NCBI GenBank assembly: GCA_963921195.1
Contig: OY992537.1
Location: 179,196,065 to 179,260,064, forward strand
Reading direction: 5' to 3'
DNA from: Pegoplata infirma
Lineage: Eukaryota > Arthropoda > Insecta > Diptera > Anthomyiidae
DNA: 64,000 bases
Below are positions 1 through 12,700 of the stretch, piece after piece. The translations under genes and the position numbers were made by a program. Numbering within the stretch: the stretch's first letter is position 1; each line of letters opens with the position of its first letter. The notes beneath the pieces are model-generated. The model was not told the origin of the DNA. It did no database searches and was given only the letters and a program-made list of their open reading frames with translations.

Positions 1-736
1 GTGTAGTCAAGAAAATGATGCCAGATTTTAGTTTTTAAATCATAATTATTTGGGAATTTAAATTTTACAAAATAAAATTTTAAAAAATATTTTTCACTGA
101 AAATTTACGATTTGCACGAGAATTTTTTTTTTTAAATTATTTTTTTGAACAAACCGAATATTTTTGTTGAAAATCTATAAAAATATTATAAACAAAACGT
201 TTTTAGATGCACACACACAACCACCATATTCTTTTTTCATTACTTGAGTATTTCATTTCAGTCTGTCAGTATGTTAAGCTTTTATATACAGAACAACGCA
301 CAAAATGTTTTGTAGTTTAATTCTGTTTTTTTGCTTTTGCATCTTTTTGTTATTTTTTTTTTTTGGACAAAACAAAAATTTTATTAGAAATCTATTCAAA
401 TTTTACACATTTTATTGCAAATCGATAAAAATTTTACAAAATTTAATTTTAAAAAATATTTTTCAATGAAAATTTACGTTTTGCATGCAAAAAAAAATTA
501 TTTTTGTTTCTTTTTGCAATTTTTTTGGACAAACCGGATATTTTTATTGAAAATCGATTAAAATTTTACACAATTCAATTTAAAAAAATAAAAATCTATG
601 AAACTTTCAGTTTTGCATGTAAACAAAAATTTTGCCATTTTTTTGATTGATATTTGTAGGCAAACTAAACCATTCTAATCAAAATCGTTAAAAATTTTGT
701 TATGTTTAATTTAAAAAAAAAAATTTAACAAAATTT

Positions 737-754
737 AAAAAAAAAAAAAAAAAA
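737..754 (-). terminator. Pol III T-run terminator of 5S copy 1 (type A form)
   Basis: Eighteen consecutive T on the minus strand start 8 bases past the RNA 3' end. All type A units have this long uninterrupted run (about 11-19 T). Type B units replace it with T5-6, a short GG/GA interruption and a second T-run. Confidence 0.85.
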
Positions 755-762
755 GTTGGTGG

Positions 763-882
763 GAGCCAACAACACGCGGTGTTCCCAAGCGGTCCCCCAT
801 CTAAGTACTAACCGCGCCCGACGCTGCTTAATTTCGGTGATCGGACGAGAACCGATGTATTCAGCGTGGTATGGTCGTTGGC
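763..882 (-). rRNA. 5S rRNA gene, copy 1
   Basis: The minus strand begins GCCAACGACCATACCACGC and ends GTTGTTGGC plus two bases, the standard insect 5S rRNA. Terminal GCCAAC and GTTGGC pair to form helix I. The internal control region (box A near nt 50-64, box C near nt 80-97) is intact. RNA polymerase III would terminate in the T-run on the minus strand at 737-754. Type A unit; 998 bp to the next copy. Confidence 0.97.
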
Positions 883-1760
883 GAAAGAACATAGTTTAAG
901 TAACAACACATTTGTTCATTTCTTTTTTGTTTGCCGTGGGGGGACGAATATTTTTAATAAAGATTCTATCTCCTGAGCACTCAATGTTATGAAAAGTGCG
1001 GTGTAGTCAAGAAAATGATGCCAGATTTTAGTTTTTAAATCATAATTATTTGGGAATTTAAATTTTACAAAATAAAATTTTAAAAAATATTTTTCACTGA
1101 AAATTTACGATTTGCACGAGAATTTTTTTTTTAAAATTATTTTTTTGAACAAACCGAATATTTTTGTTGAAAATCTATAAAAATATTATAAACAAAACGT
1201 TTTTAGATGCACACACACAACCACCATATTCTTTTTTCATTACTTGAGTATTTCATTTCAGTCTGTCAGTATGTTAAGCTTTTATATACAGAACAACGCA
1301 CAAAATGTTTTGTAGTTTAATTCTGTTTTTTTGCTTTTGCATCTTTTTGTTATTTTTTTTTTTGGACAAAACAAAAATTTTATTAGAAATCTATTCAAAT
1401 TTTACACATTTTATTGCAAATCGATAAAAATTTTACAAAATTTAATTTTAAAAAATATTTTTCAATGAAAATTTACGTTTTGCATGCAAAAAAAAATTAT
1501 TTTTGTTTCTTTTTGCAATTTTTTTGGACAAACCGGATATTTTTATTGAAAATCGATTAAAATTTTACACAATTCAATTTAAAAAAATAAAAATCTATGA
1601 AACTTTCAGTTTTGCATGTAAACAAAAATTTTGCCATTTTTTTGATTGATATTTGTAGGCAAACTAAACCATTCTAATCAAAATCGTTAAAAATTTTGTT
1701 ATGTTTAATTTAAAAAAAAAAATTTAACAAAATTTAAAAAAAAAAAAAAAAAGTTGGTGG
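883..1760. repeat. representative type A 5S spacer
   Basis: Very AT-rich spacer between copies 1 and 2. Next to the 5S 5' end is a block of about 140 bp (883-1025) with a G-run (GTGGGGGGACG) that is almost unchanged in all units. The rest contains diverged copies of a 130-160 bp module (recognisable by GGACAAACCG and by AAAATTTACG/TTTTGCAT) near 1060-1190, 1355-1495, 1520-1625 and, more weakly, 1640-1720. A short CA repeat lies at about 1210, and a block near 1230-1345 carries a TATATAAAAG motif on the minus strand. Confidence 0.85.
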
Positions 1761-1880
1761 GAGCCAACAACACGCGGTGTTCCCAAGCGGTCCCCCATCT
1801 AAGTACTAACCGCGCCCGACGCTGCTTAATTTCGGTGATCGGACGAGAACCGATGTATTCAGCGTGGTATGGTCGTTGGC
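1761..1880 (-). rRNA. 5S rRNA gene, copy 2
   Basis: Identical to copy 1. Flanked by type A spacers of ordinary length; next copy 998 bp to the right. Confidence 0.97.
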
Positions 1881-2758
1881 GAAAGAACATAGTTTAAGTA
1901 ACAACACATTTGTTCATTTCTTTTTTGTTTGCCGTGGGGGGACGAATATTTTTAATAAAGATTCTATCTCCTGAGCACTCAATGTTATGAAAAGTGCGGT
2001 GTAGTCAAGAAAATGATGCCAGATTTTAGTTTTTAAATCATAATTATTTGGGAATTTAAATTTTACAAAATAAAATTTTAAAAAATATTTTTCACTGAAA
2101 ATTTACGATTTGCACGAGAATTTTTTTTTTAAAATTATTTTTTTGAACAAACCGAATATTTTTGTTGAAAATCTATAAAAATATTATAAACAAAACGTTT
2201 TTAGATGCACACACACAACCACCATATTCTTTTTTCATTACTTGAGTATTTCATTTCAGTCTGTCAGTATGTTAAGCTTTTATATACAGAACAACGCACA
2301 AAATGTTTTGTAGTTTAATTCTGTTTTTTTGCTTTTGCATCTTTTTGTTATTTTTTTTTTTGGACAAAACAAAAATTTTATTAGAAATCTATTCAAATTT
2401 TACACATTTTATTGCAAATCGATAAAAATTTTACAAAATTTAATTTTAAAAAATATTTTTCAATGAAAATTTACGTTTTGCATGCAAAAAAAAATTATTT
2501 TTGTTTCTTTTTGCAATTTTTTTGGACAAACCGGATATTTTTATTGAAAATCGATTAAAATTTTACACAATTCAATTTAAAAAAATAAAAATCTATGAAA
2601 CTTTCAGTTTTGCATGTAAACAAAAATTTTGCCATTTTTTTGATTGATATTTGTAGGCAAACTAAACCATTCTAATCAAAATCGTTAAAAATTTTGTTAT
2701 GTTTAATTTAAAAAAAAAAATTTAACAAAATTTAAAAAAAAAAAAAAAAAGTTGGTGG

Positions 2759-2878
2759 GAGCCAACAACACGCGGTGTTCCCAAGCGGTCCCCCATCTAA
2801 GTACTAACCGCGCCCGACGCTGCTTAATTTCGGTGATCGGACGAGAACCGATGTATTCAGCGTGGTATGGTCGTTGGC
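2759..2878 (-). rRNA. 5S rRNA gene, copy 3
   Basis: Identical to copy 1; type A unit; next copy 1000 bp to the right. Confidence 0.97.
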
Positions 2879-3758
2879 GAAAGAACATAGTTTAAGTAAC
2901 AACACATTTGTTCATTTCTTTTTTGTTTGCCGTGGGGGGACGAATATTTTTAATAAAGATTCTATCTCCTGAGCACTCAATGTTATGAAAAGTGCGGTGT
3001 AGTCAAGAAAATGATGCCAGATTTTAGTTTTTAAATCATAATTATTTGGGAATTTAAATTTTACAAAATAAAATTTTAAAAAATATTTTTCACTGAAAAT
3101 TTACGATTTGCACGAGAATTTTTTTTTTTAAATTATTTTTTTGAACAAACCGAATATTTTTGTTGAAAATCTATAAAAATATTATAAACAAAACGTTTTC
3201 AGATGCACACACACAACCACCATATTCTTTTTTCATTACTTGAGTATTTCATTTCAGTCTGTCAGTATGTTAAGCTTTTATATACAGAACAACGCACAAA
3301 ATGTTTTGTAGTTTAATTCTGTTTTTTTGCTTTTGCATCTTTTTGTTATTTTTTTTTTTTTTGGACAAAACAAAAATTTTATTAGAAATCTATTCAAATT
3401 TTACACATTTTATTGCAAATCGATAAAAATTTTACAAAATTTAATTTTAAAAAATATTTTTCAATGAAAATTTACGTTTTGCATGCAAAAAAAAATTATT
3501 TTTGTTTCTTTTTGCAATTTTTTTGGACAAACCGGATATTTTTATTGAAAATCGATTAAAATTTTACACAATTCAATTTAAAAAAATAAAAATCTATGAA
3601 ACTTTCAGTTTTGCATGTAAACAAAAATTTTGCCATTTTTTTGATTGATATTTGTAGGCAAACTAAACCATTCTAATCAAAATCGTTAAAAATTTTGTTA
3701 TGTTTAATTTAAAAAAAAAAATTAACAAAATTTAAAAAAAAAAAAAAAAAGTTGGTGG

Positions 3759-3878
3759 GAGCCAACAACACGCGGTGTTCCCAAGCGGTCCCCCATCTAA
3801 GTACTAACCGCGCCCGACGCTGCTTAATTTCGGTGATCGGACGAGAACCGATGTATTCAGCGTGGTATGGTCGTTGGC
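3759..3878 (-). rRNA. 5S rRNA gene, copy 4
   Basis: Identical to copy 1. Its 5'-side (right) spacer carries the first copy of the hAT-like insertion, so the next 5S gene is 2968 bp away. Confidence 0.97.
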
Positions 3879-4180
3879 GAAAGAACATAGTTTAAGTAAC
3901 AACACATTTGTTCATTTCTTTTTTGTTTGCCGTGGGGGGACGAATATTTTTAATAAAGATTCTATCTCCTGAGCACTCAATGTTATGAAAAGTGCGGTGT
4001 AGTCAAGAAAATGATGCCAGATTTTAGTTTTTAAATCATAATTATTTGGGAATTTAAATTTTACAAAATAAAATTTTAAAAAATATTTTTCACTGAAAAT
4101 TTACGATTTGCACGAGAATTTTTTTTTTTAAATTATTTTTTTGAACAAACCGAATATTTTTGTTGAAAATCTATAAAAAT

Positions 4181-6141
4181 CAATGTTGGCAATCGATACC
4201 TTTTCAATACCGTTATCCGTTTCAAAACCCTTTAAATGGAATACCGGTACCAATACCAATACCGAAACTTAGTTTTGGTATCGGATACCGGTATCCAAAA
4301 ACCTTTTCCTTCGATACCGGTACGTACCGGTATTGAAACGGTATTAAAACGGTTTTTCCTTAAAAACATGTTTTTTTTACAAAAAAAAAAATAGGAAATT
4401 TGTAATTTTTTTGGTTTTTGTAAATGAAAAATCGTACTCCAAATGCCTCCCCGAAGTTTCATAAAAATCAAAAAAATCTTTGGGCACCCACATCGTGGAT
4501 TACGTAAGAATTTAAAAAAAAAAAAATCATACTTCAACCGCTATGCGGGAGCAGAAGAAAATTATTGATTTTCACGAAATTTTTTTGAAATCATTTAGAC
4601 TCTCAATAGAAACTTTCCGCAACCCTAAGTATATTTAAGTTTTTTGGGGATTTTTATTTAATCCGCGATGTGGGTGCCCAAGGATTTTTTTGATATTTAT
4701 AGGACTTCGTGTTTCAAAAATTATTACAAAACCGTGAATTTCAAATTGGTTTCACCTTAAGTCCACATGTTGAAAAACCCGTTAAAACAGCTTTAAAAAC
4801 ATGGAAGAGTCATAGAAAAATATTTAACAAAGTATTTTTGTCACTCAAAAATATTTTTACAATTAAGCAAAAAAAACTTACAAAAAATTTTACACTCAAA
4901 AAAAAATTTTTGTATTTTTTTTTTTCAAAAATGACTAAAAAAAGTTTTTTACTCAAAATAAAATATTTCTAATCAAAATTGTTATTTTTTTTTTTAAGTT
5001 AGAAAACTAACTATCACTTTAAAAGGGCACCGTGGATATTCATGGATTCGGCTAACAAGGAGAGTCTCCCTGGTGTCACCCTCCGATCTTAATGACATTT
5101 GGATATGTTGTTCAGAACGAAAATTAATTCGACACTAATTTTTTTTAGCGGCCCAAACTCATTTTTAGGAGGTTCGATTTGCATGGAGGGAAATTAACCT
5201 TTTTCAGTTTTTTACGATTTACGTCTATTTGCTCAAAACTAATATAGGCGTATTTGGTATTAGATTAAAGGTAATTAAAGTACCTATCTTGTGATGCTAA
5301 TAACGTGTAAAAAAAGTAAATATTTTTCGACTTATTAACAAAAATGTTCAACAATTTTGTCATTTTACTCAATATGACGAAAAGTTGTGCATATTTGGAC
5401 CGTTCTTTGCACATGGAGATAGGTTTTCCAAAGACCTTTCATTTGGTATGCAACATGACTAGGTTTATTTGTATAATATATGAGATAAACGCAAAAAAAC
5501 TGAAAAATTACCGTTTCTTCCCCCTCATTTTCACCCCCTAAATATGAATTTGGGCCACTAAAAAAAATACGTGTCCCTTTATTTTTTATACTCTACAAAA
5601 TAAAACCAATTCCATAAATATCGGCGGGTGACACCAGGGAGACCTTCCTTGTAAGTCGAATTTAACTCTTCTACTTTTTTACATATTTTTTTTACTTTCT
5701 GCAACAAATGAAACCTTTTTATGTCAGAATAACTTCAAAGTCCTGCACTTTGATCAAGGGGATAAGAAAATTACAGTTTTCTCGGTCCGCCCCCTTTTGT
5801 AGGTGTGGTCCGGCAACGTCCCCGCCGACCCCCTAAGAAAACGCAATTTAATTTTTTTTTCACATTTTAAAGCGCATTTTAGCAAAAATGCTATAAATAA
5901 ATACGTAAATACGTGTTTTAGTATTAAAATTGAAAAAAAAAAAAATTAGTTTTTATGCGTTTTTTATATTTTTAACATTTTTTTCGATAATACCGGTACG
6001 TACCGGTATCGACGTTTCGGTATCGGTAATACCGTAACCGATTCAACTCAAATACCGTAACCGATACCGATACCGAAATAAATAAAAAAACGATACCAAT
6101 ACCGATATCGATACCGTTATTCGTTTCGATTACCAACCTTG
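4181..6141. mobile_element. hAT-like non-autonomous element, first copy
   Basis: Inserted in a type A spacer. The 8-bp sequence ATAAAAAT flanks both ends (4173-4180 and 6142-6149) and occurs once in empty units, so it is a target-site duplication of hAT length. The ends are imperfect inverted repeats: CAATGTTGGCAATCGATAC on the left and, reverse-complemented, CAAGGTTGGTAATCG on the right. Subterminal regions are packed with ACCGGTA/TACCGATACC motifs, typical of hAT transposase binding sites. No transposase frame is visible over 1961 bp. A second inverted-repeat element appears nested at about 5047-5661. Confidence 0.85.
5047..5661. mobile_element. inverted-repeat element nested in the first hAT-like copy
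   Basis: Inverted repeats of about 35 bp (with AGTCTCCCTGGTGTCACCC on the left and its complement near 5626-5645) bound about 615 bp inside the hAT-like element. The host element has no empty copy here, so the exact ends and target duplication cannot be read. It may be a separate foldback element or part of the hAT-like element. Confidence 0.55.
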
Positions 6142-6726
6142 ATAAAAATATTATAAACAAAACGTTTTTAGATGCACACACACAACCACCATATTCTTTT
6201 TTCATTACTTGAGTATTTCATTTCAGTCTGTCAGTATGTTAAGCTTTTATATACAGAACAACGCACAAAATGTTTTGTAGTTTAATTCTGTTTTTTTGCT
6301 TTTGCATCTTTTTGTTATTTTTTTTTTTTGGACAAAACAAAAATTTTATTAGAAATCTATTCAAATTTTACACATTTTATTGCAAATCGATAAAAATTTT
6401 ACAAAATTTAATTTTAAAAAATATTTTTCAATGAAAATTTACGTTTTGCATGCAAAAAAAAATTATTTTTGTTTCTTTTTGCAATTTTTTTGGACAAACC
6501 GGATATTTTTATTGAAAATCGATTAAAATTTTACACAATTCAATTTAAAAAAATAAAAATCTATGAAACTTTCAGTTTTGCATGTAAACAAAAATTTTGC
6601 CATTTTTTTGATTGATATTTGTAGGCAAACTAAACCATTCTAATCAAAATCGTTAAAAATTTTGTTATGTTTAATTTAAAAAAAAAAATTAACAAAATTT
6701 AAAAAAAAAAAAAAAAAAGTTGGTGG

Positions 6727-6846
6727 GAGCCAACAACACGCGGTGTTCCCAAGCGGTCCCCCATCTAAGTACTAACCGCGCCCGACGCTGCTTAATTTCG
6801 GTGATCGGACGAGAACCGATGTATTCAGCGTGGTATGGTCGTTGGC
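6727..6846 (-). rRNA. 5S rRNA gene, copy 5
   Basis: Identical to copy 1; the first 5S gene to the right of the first hAT-like insertion; next copy 1003 bp away. Confidence 0.97.
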
Positions 6847-7729
6847 GAAAGAACATAGTTTAAGTAACAACACATTTGTTCATTTCTTTTTTGTTTGCCG
6901 TGGGGGGACGAATATTTTTAATAAAGATTCTATCTCCTGAGCACTCAATGTTATGAAAAGTGCGGTGTAGTCAAGAAAATGATGCCAGATTTTAGTTTTT
7001 AAATCATAATTATTTGGGAATTTAAATTTTACAAAATAAAATTTTAAAAAATATTTTTCACTGAAAATTTACGATTTGCACGAGAATTTTTTTTTTTAAA
7101 TTATTTTTTTGAACAAACCGAATATTTTTGTTGAAAATCTATAAAAATATTATAAACAAAACGTTTTTAGATGCACACACACAACCACCATATTCTTTTT
7201 TCATTACTTGAGTATTTCATTTCAGTCTGTCAGTATGTTAAGCTTTTATATACAGAACAACGCACAAAATGTTTTGTAGTTTAATTCTGTTTTTTTGCTT
7301 TTGCATCTTTTTGTTATTTTTTTTTTTTGGACAAAACAAAAATTTTATTAGAAATCTATTCAAATTTTACACATTTTATTGCAAATCGATAAAAATTTTA
7401 CAAAATTTAATTTTAAAAAATATTTTTCAATGAAAATTTACGTTTTGCATGCAAAAAAAAATTATTTTTGTTTCTTTTTGCAATTTTTTTGGACAAACCG
7501 GATATTTTTATTGAAAATCGATTAAAATTTTACACAATTCAATTTAAAAAAATAAAAATCTATGAAACTTTCAGTTTTGCATGTAAACAAAAATTTTGCC
7601 ATTTTTTTAAATGATATTTGTAGGCAAACTAAACCATTCTAATCAAAATCGTTAAAAATTTTGTTATGTTTAATTTAAAAAAAAAAAAATTTAACAAAAT
7701 TTAAAAAAAAAAAAAAAAAAAGTTGGTGG

Positions 7730-7849
7730 GAGCCAACAACACGCGGTGTTCCCAAGCGGTCCCCCATCTAAGTACTAACCGCGCCCGACGCTGCTTAATT
7801 TCGGTGATCGGACGAGAACCGATGTATTCAGCGTGGTATGGTCGTTGGC
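7730..7849 (-). rRNA. 5S rRNA gene, copy 6
   Basis: Identical to copy 1. The spacer to its right holds the second hAT-like copy; next 5S gene 2969 bp away. Confidence 0.97.
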
Positions 7850-8151
7850 GAAAGAACATAGTTTAAGTAACAACACATTTGTTCATTTCTTTTTTGTTTG
7901 CCGTGGGGGGACGAATATTTTTAATAAAGATTCTATCTCCTGAGCACTCAATGTTATGAAAAGTGCGGTGTAGTCAAGAAAATGATGCCAGATTTTAGTT
8001 TTTAAATCATAATTATTTGGGAATTTAAATTTTACAAAATAAAATTTTAAAAAATATTTTTCACTGAAAATTTACGATTTGCACGAGAATTTTTTTTTTT
8101 AAATTATTTTTTTGAACAAACCGAATATTTTTGTTGAAAATCTATAAAAAT

Positions 8152-10112
8152 CAATGTTGGCAATCGATACCTTTTCAATACCGTTATCCGTTTCAAAACC
8201 CTTTAAATGGAATACCGGTACCAATACCAATACCGAAACTTAGTTTTGGTATCGGATACCGGTATCCAAAAACCTTTTCCTTCGATACCGGTACGTACCG
8301 GTATTGAAACGGTATTAAAACGGTTTTTCCTTAAAAACATGTTTTTTTTACAAAAAAAAAAATAGGAAATTTGTAATTTTTTTGGTTTTTGTAAATGAAA
8401 AATCGTACTCCAAATGCCTCCCCGAAGTTTCATAAAAATCAAAAAAATCTTTGGGCACCCACATCGTGGATTACGTAAGAATTTAAAAAAAAAAAAATCA
8501 TACTTCAACCGCTATGCGGGAGCAGAAGAAAATTATTGATTTTCACGAAATTTTTTTGAAATCATTTAGACTCTCAATAGAAACTTTCCGCAACCCTAAG
8601 TATATTTAAGTTTTTTGGGGATTTTTATTTAATCCGCGATGTGGGTGCCCAAGGATTTTTTTGATATTTATAGGACTTCGTGTTTCAAAAATTATTACAA
8701 AACCGTGAATTTCAAATTGGTTTCACCTTAAGTCCACATGTTGAAAAACCCGTTAAAACAGCTTTAAAAACATGGAAGAGTCATAGAAAAATATTTAACA
8801 AAGTATTTTTGTCACTCAAAAATATTTTTACAATTAAGCAAAAAAAACTTACAAAAAATTTTACACTCAAAAAAAAATTTTTGTATTTTTTTTTTTCAAA
8901 AATGACTAAAAAAAGTTTTTTACTCAAAATAAAATATTTCTAATCAAAATTGTTATTTTTTTTTTTAAGTTAGAAAACTAACTATCACTTTAAAAGGGCA
9001 CCGTGGATATTCATGGATTCGGCTAACAAGGAGAGTCTCCCTGGTGTCACCCTCCGATCTTAATGACATTTGGATATGTTGTTCAGAACGAAAATTAATT
9101 CGACACTAATTTTTTTTAGCGGCCCAAACTCATTTTTAGGAGGTTCGATTTGCATGGAGGGAAATTAACCTTTTTCAGTTTTTTACGATTTACGTCTATT
9201 TGCTCAAAACTAATATAGGCGTATTTGGTATTAGATTAAAGGTAATTAAAGTACCTATCTTGTGATGCTAATAACGTGTAAAAAAAGTAAATATTTTTCG
9301 ACTTATTAACAAAAATGTTCAACAATTTTGTCATTTTACTCAATATGACGAAAAGTTGTGCATATTTGGACCGTTCTTTGCACATGGAGATAGGTTTTCC
9401 AAAGACCTTTCATTTGGTATGCAACATGACTAGGTTTATTTGTATAATATATGAGATAAACGCAAAAAAACTGAAAAATTACCGTTTCTTCCCCCTCATT
9501 TTCACCCCCTAAATATGAATTTGGGCCACTAAAAAAAATACGTGTCCCTTTATTTTTTATACTCTACAAAATAAAACCAATTCCATAAATATCGGCGGGT
9601 GACACCAGGGAGACCTTCCTTGTAAGTCGAATTTAACTCTTCTACTTTTTTACATATTTTTTTTACTTTCTGCAACAAATGAAACCTTTTTATGTCAGAA
9701 TAACTTCAAAGTCCTGCACTTTGATCAAGGGGATAAGAAAATTACAGTTTTCTCGGTCCGCCCCCTTTTGTAGGTGTGGTCCGGCAACGTCCCCGCCGAC
9801 CCCCTAAGAAAACGCAATTTAATTTTTTTTTCACATTTTAAAGCGCATTTTAGCAAAAATGCTATAAATAAATACGTAAATACGTGTTTTAGTATTAAAA
9901 TTGAAAAAAAAAAAAATTAGTTTTTATGCGTTTTTTATATTTTTAACATTTTTTTCGATAATACCGGTACGTACCGGTATCGACGTTTCGGTATCGGTAA
10001 TACCGTAACCGATTCAACTCAAATACCGTAACCGATACCGATACCGAAATAAATAAAAAAACGATACCAATACCGATATCGATACCGTTATTCGTTTCGA
10101 TTACCAACCTTG
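8152..10112. mobile_element. hAT-like non-autonomous element, second copy
   Basis: Same length (1961 bp), same insertion point and same ATAAAAAT flanks as the element at 4181, offset by exactly 3971 bp. No difference was seen in the stretches compared. It was therefore copied with its host 5S unit rather than inserted independently. The nested inverted-repeat element recurs at about 9018-9632. Confidence 0.85.
9018..9632. mobile_element. inverted-repeat element nested in the second hAT-like copy
   Basis: Copy of the 5047-5661 element, offset 3971 bp, with the same inverted AGTCTCCCTGGTGTCACCC ends. Boundaries are approximate. Confidence 0.55.
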
Positions 10113-10698
10113 ATAAAAATATTATAAACAAAACGTTTTTAGATGCACACACACAACCACCATATTCTTTTTTCATTACTTGAGTATTTCATTTCAGTCT
10201 GTCAGTATGTTAAGCTTTTATATACAGAACAACGCACAAAATGTTTTGTAGTTTAATTCTGTTTTTTTGCTTTTGCATCTTTTTGTTATTTTTTTTTTTT
10301 GGACAAAACAAAAATTTTATTAGAAATCTATTCAAATTTTACACATTTTATTGCAAATCGATAAAAATTTTACAAAATTAAATTTTAAAAAATATTTTTC
10401 AATGAAAATTTACGTTTTGCATGCAAAAAAAAATTATTTTTGTTTCTTTTTGCAATTTTTTTGGACAAACCGGATATTTTTATTGAAAATCGATTAAAAT
10501 TTTACACAATTCAATTTAAAAAAATAAAAATCTATGAAACTTTCAGTTTTGCATGTAAACAAAAATTTTGCCATTTTTTTGATTGATATTTGTAGGCAAA
10601 CTAAACCATTCTAATCAAAATCGTTAAAAATTTTGTTATGTTTAATTTAAAAAAAAAAATTTAACAAAATTTAAAAAAAAAAAAAAAAAAGTTGGTGG

Positions 10699-10818
10699 GA
10701 GCCAACAACACGCGGTGTTCCCAAGCGGTCCCCCATCTAAGTACTAACCGCGCCCGACGCTGCTTAATTTCGGTGATCGGACGAGAACCGATGTATTCAG
10801 CGTGGTATGGTCGTTGGC
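10699..10818 (-). rRNA. 5S rRNA gene, copy 7
   Basis: Identical to copy 1; type A; next copy 995 bp to the right. The following spacer has a small change after the CA repeat at about 11,157. Confidence 0.97.
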
Positions 10819-11693
10819 GAAAGAACATAGTTTAAGTAACAACACATTTGTTCATTTCTTTTTTGTTTGCCGTGGGGGGACGAATATTTTTAATAAAGAT
10901 TCTATCTCCTGAGCACTCAATGTTATGAAAAGTGCGGTGTAGTCAAGAAAATGATGCCAGATTTTAGTTTTTAAATCATAATTATTTGGGAATTTAAATT
11001 TTACAAAATAAAATTTTAAAAAATATTTTTCACTGAAAATTTACGATTTGCACGAGAATTTTTTTTTTAAAATTATTTTTTTGAACAAACCGAATATTTT
11101 TGTTGAAAATCTATAAAAATATTATAAACAAAACGTTTTTAGATGCACACACACAACTTTTTCTTTTCTCATTACTTGAGTATTTCATTTCAGTCTGTCA
11201 GTATGTTAAGCTTTTATATACAGAACAACGCACAAAATGTTTTGTAGTTTAATTCTGTTTTTTTGCTTTTGCATCTTTTTGTTATTTTTTTTTTTTGGAC
11301 AAAACAAAAATTTTATTAGAAATCTATTCAAATTTTACACATTTTATTGCAAATCGATAAAAATTTTACAAAATTTAATTTTAAAAAATATTTTTCAATG
11401 AAAATTTACGTTTTGCATGCAAAAAAAAATTATTTTTGTTTCTTTTTGCAATTTTTTTGGACAAACCGGATATTTTTATTGAAAATCGATTAAAATTTTA
11501 CACAATTCAATTTAAAAAAATAAAAATCTATGAAACTTTCAGTTTTGCATGTAAACAAAAATTTTGCCATTTTTTTGATTGATATTTGTAGGCAAACTAA
11601 ACCATTCTAATCAAAATCGTTAAAAATTTTGTTATGTTTAATTTAAAAAAAAAAATTTAACAAAATTTAAAAAAAAAAAAAAAAAGTTGGTGG

Positions 11694-11813
11694 GAGCCAA
11701 CAACACGCGGTGTTCCCAAGCGGTCCCCCATCTAAGTACTAACCGCGCCCGACGCTGCTTAATTTCGGTGATCGGACGAGAACCGATGTATTCAGCGTGG
11801 TATGGTCGTTGGC
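11694..11813 (-). rRNA. 5S rRNA gene, copy 8
   Basis: Identical to copy 1. It is the last 5S gene before the assembly gap; the next visible copy is 3042 bp away across the gap and a foldback element. Confidence 0.97.
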
Positions 11814-12500
11814 GAAAGAACATAGTTTAAGTAACAACACATTTGTTCATTTCTTTTTTGTTTGCCGTGGGGGGACGAATATTTTTAATAAAGATTCTAT
11901 CTCCTGAGCACTCAATGTTATGAAAAGTGCGGTGTAGTCAAGAAAATGATGCCAGATTTTAGTTTTTAAATCATAATTATTTGGGAATTTAAATTTTACA
12001 AAATAAAATTTTAAAAAATATTTTTCACTGAAAATTTACGATTTGCACGAGAATTTTTTTTTTTAAATTATTTTTTTGAACAAACCGAATATTTTTGTTG
12101 AAAATCTATAAAAATATTATAAACAAAACGTTTTTAGATGCACACACACAACCACCATATTCTTTTTTCATTACTTGAGTATTTCATTTCAGTCTGTCAG
12201 TATGTTAAGCTTTTATATACAGAACAACGCACAAAATGTTTTGTAGTTTAATTCTGTTTTTTTGCTTTTGCATCTTTTTGTTATTTTTTTTTTTGGACAA
12301 AACAAAAATTTTATTAGAAATCTATTCAAATTTTACACATTTTATTGCAAATCGATAAAAATTTTACAAAATTAAATTTTAAAAAATATTTTTCAATGAA
12401 AATTTACGTTTTGCATGCAAAAAAAAATTATTTTTGTTTCTTTTTGCAATTTTTTTGGACAAACCGGATATTTTTATTGAAAATCGATTAAAATTTTACA

Positions 12501-12700
12501 NNNNNNNNNNNNNNNNNNNNNNNNNNNNNNNNNNNNNNNNNNNNNNNNNNNNNNNNNNNNNNNNNNNNNNNNNNNNNNNNNNNNNNNNNNNNNNNNNNNN
12601 NNNNNNNNNNNNNNNNNNNNNNNNNNNNNNNNNNNNNNNNNNNNNNNNNNNNNNNNNNNNNNNNNNNNNNNNNNNNNNNNNNNNNNNNNNNNNNNNNNNN
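12501..12700. other. assembly gap (200 N)
   Basis: Two hundred N replace part of a 5S spacer. Sequence on the left is ordinary type A spacer and sequence on the right belongs to an inserted element, so the left end of that element lies in the gap. The round number suggests the true gap size is unknown. Confidence 0.98.

Noticed and set aside
1705..1890. Recurrent 60-62 codon minus-strand frame (starts MFFRQRPYHAEY) in most units
   Set aside because: It is the translation of the 5S rRNA gene and its T-run; it recurs only because the rRNA gene does.
4232..4537. 101-codon minus-strand frame in the hAT-like element, and its copy at 8203-8508
   Set aside because: Arises from A-runs and subterminal TACCGATACC repeats; no transposase motif.
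4709..4972. 87-codon plus-strand frame in the hAT-like element
   Set aside because: Low-complexity Lys/Phe-rich product of AT-rich DNA with no recognisable domain.
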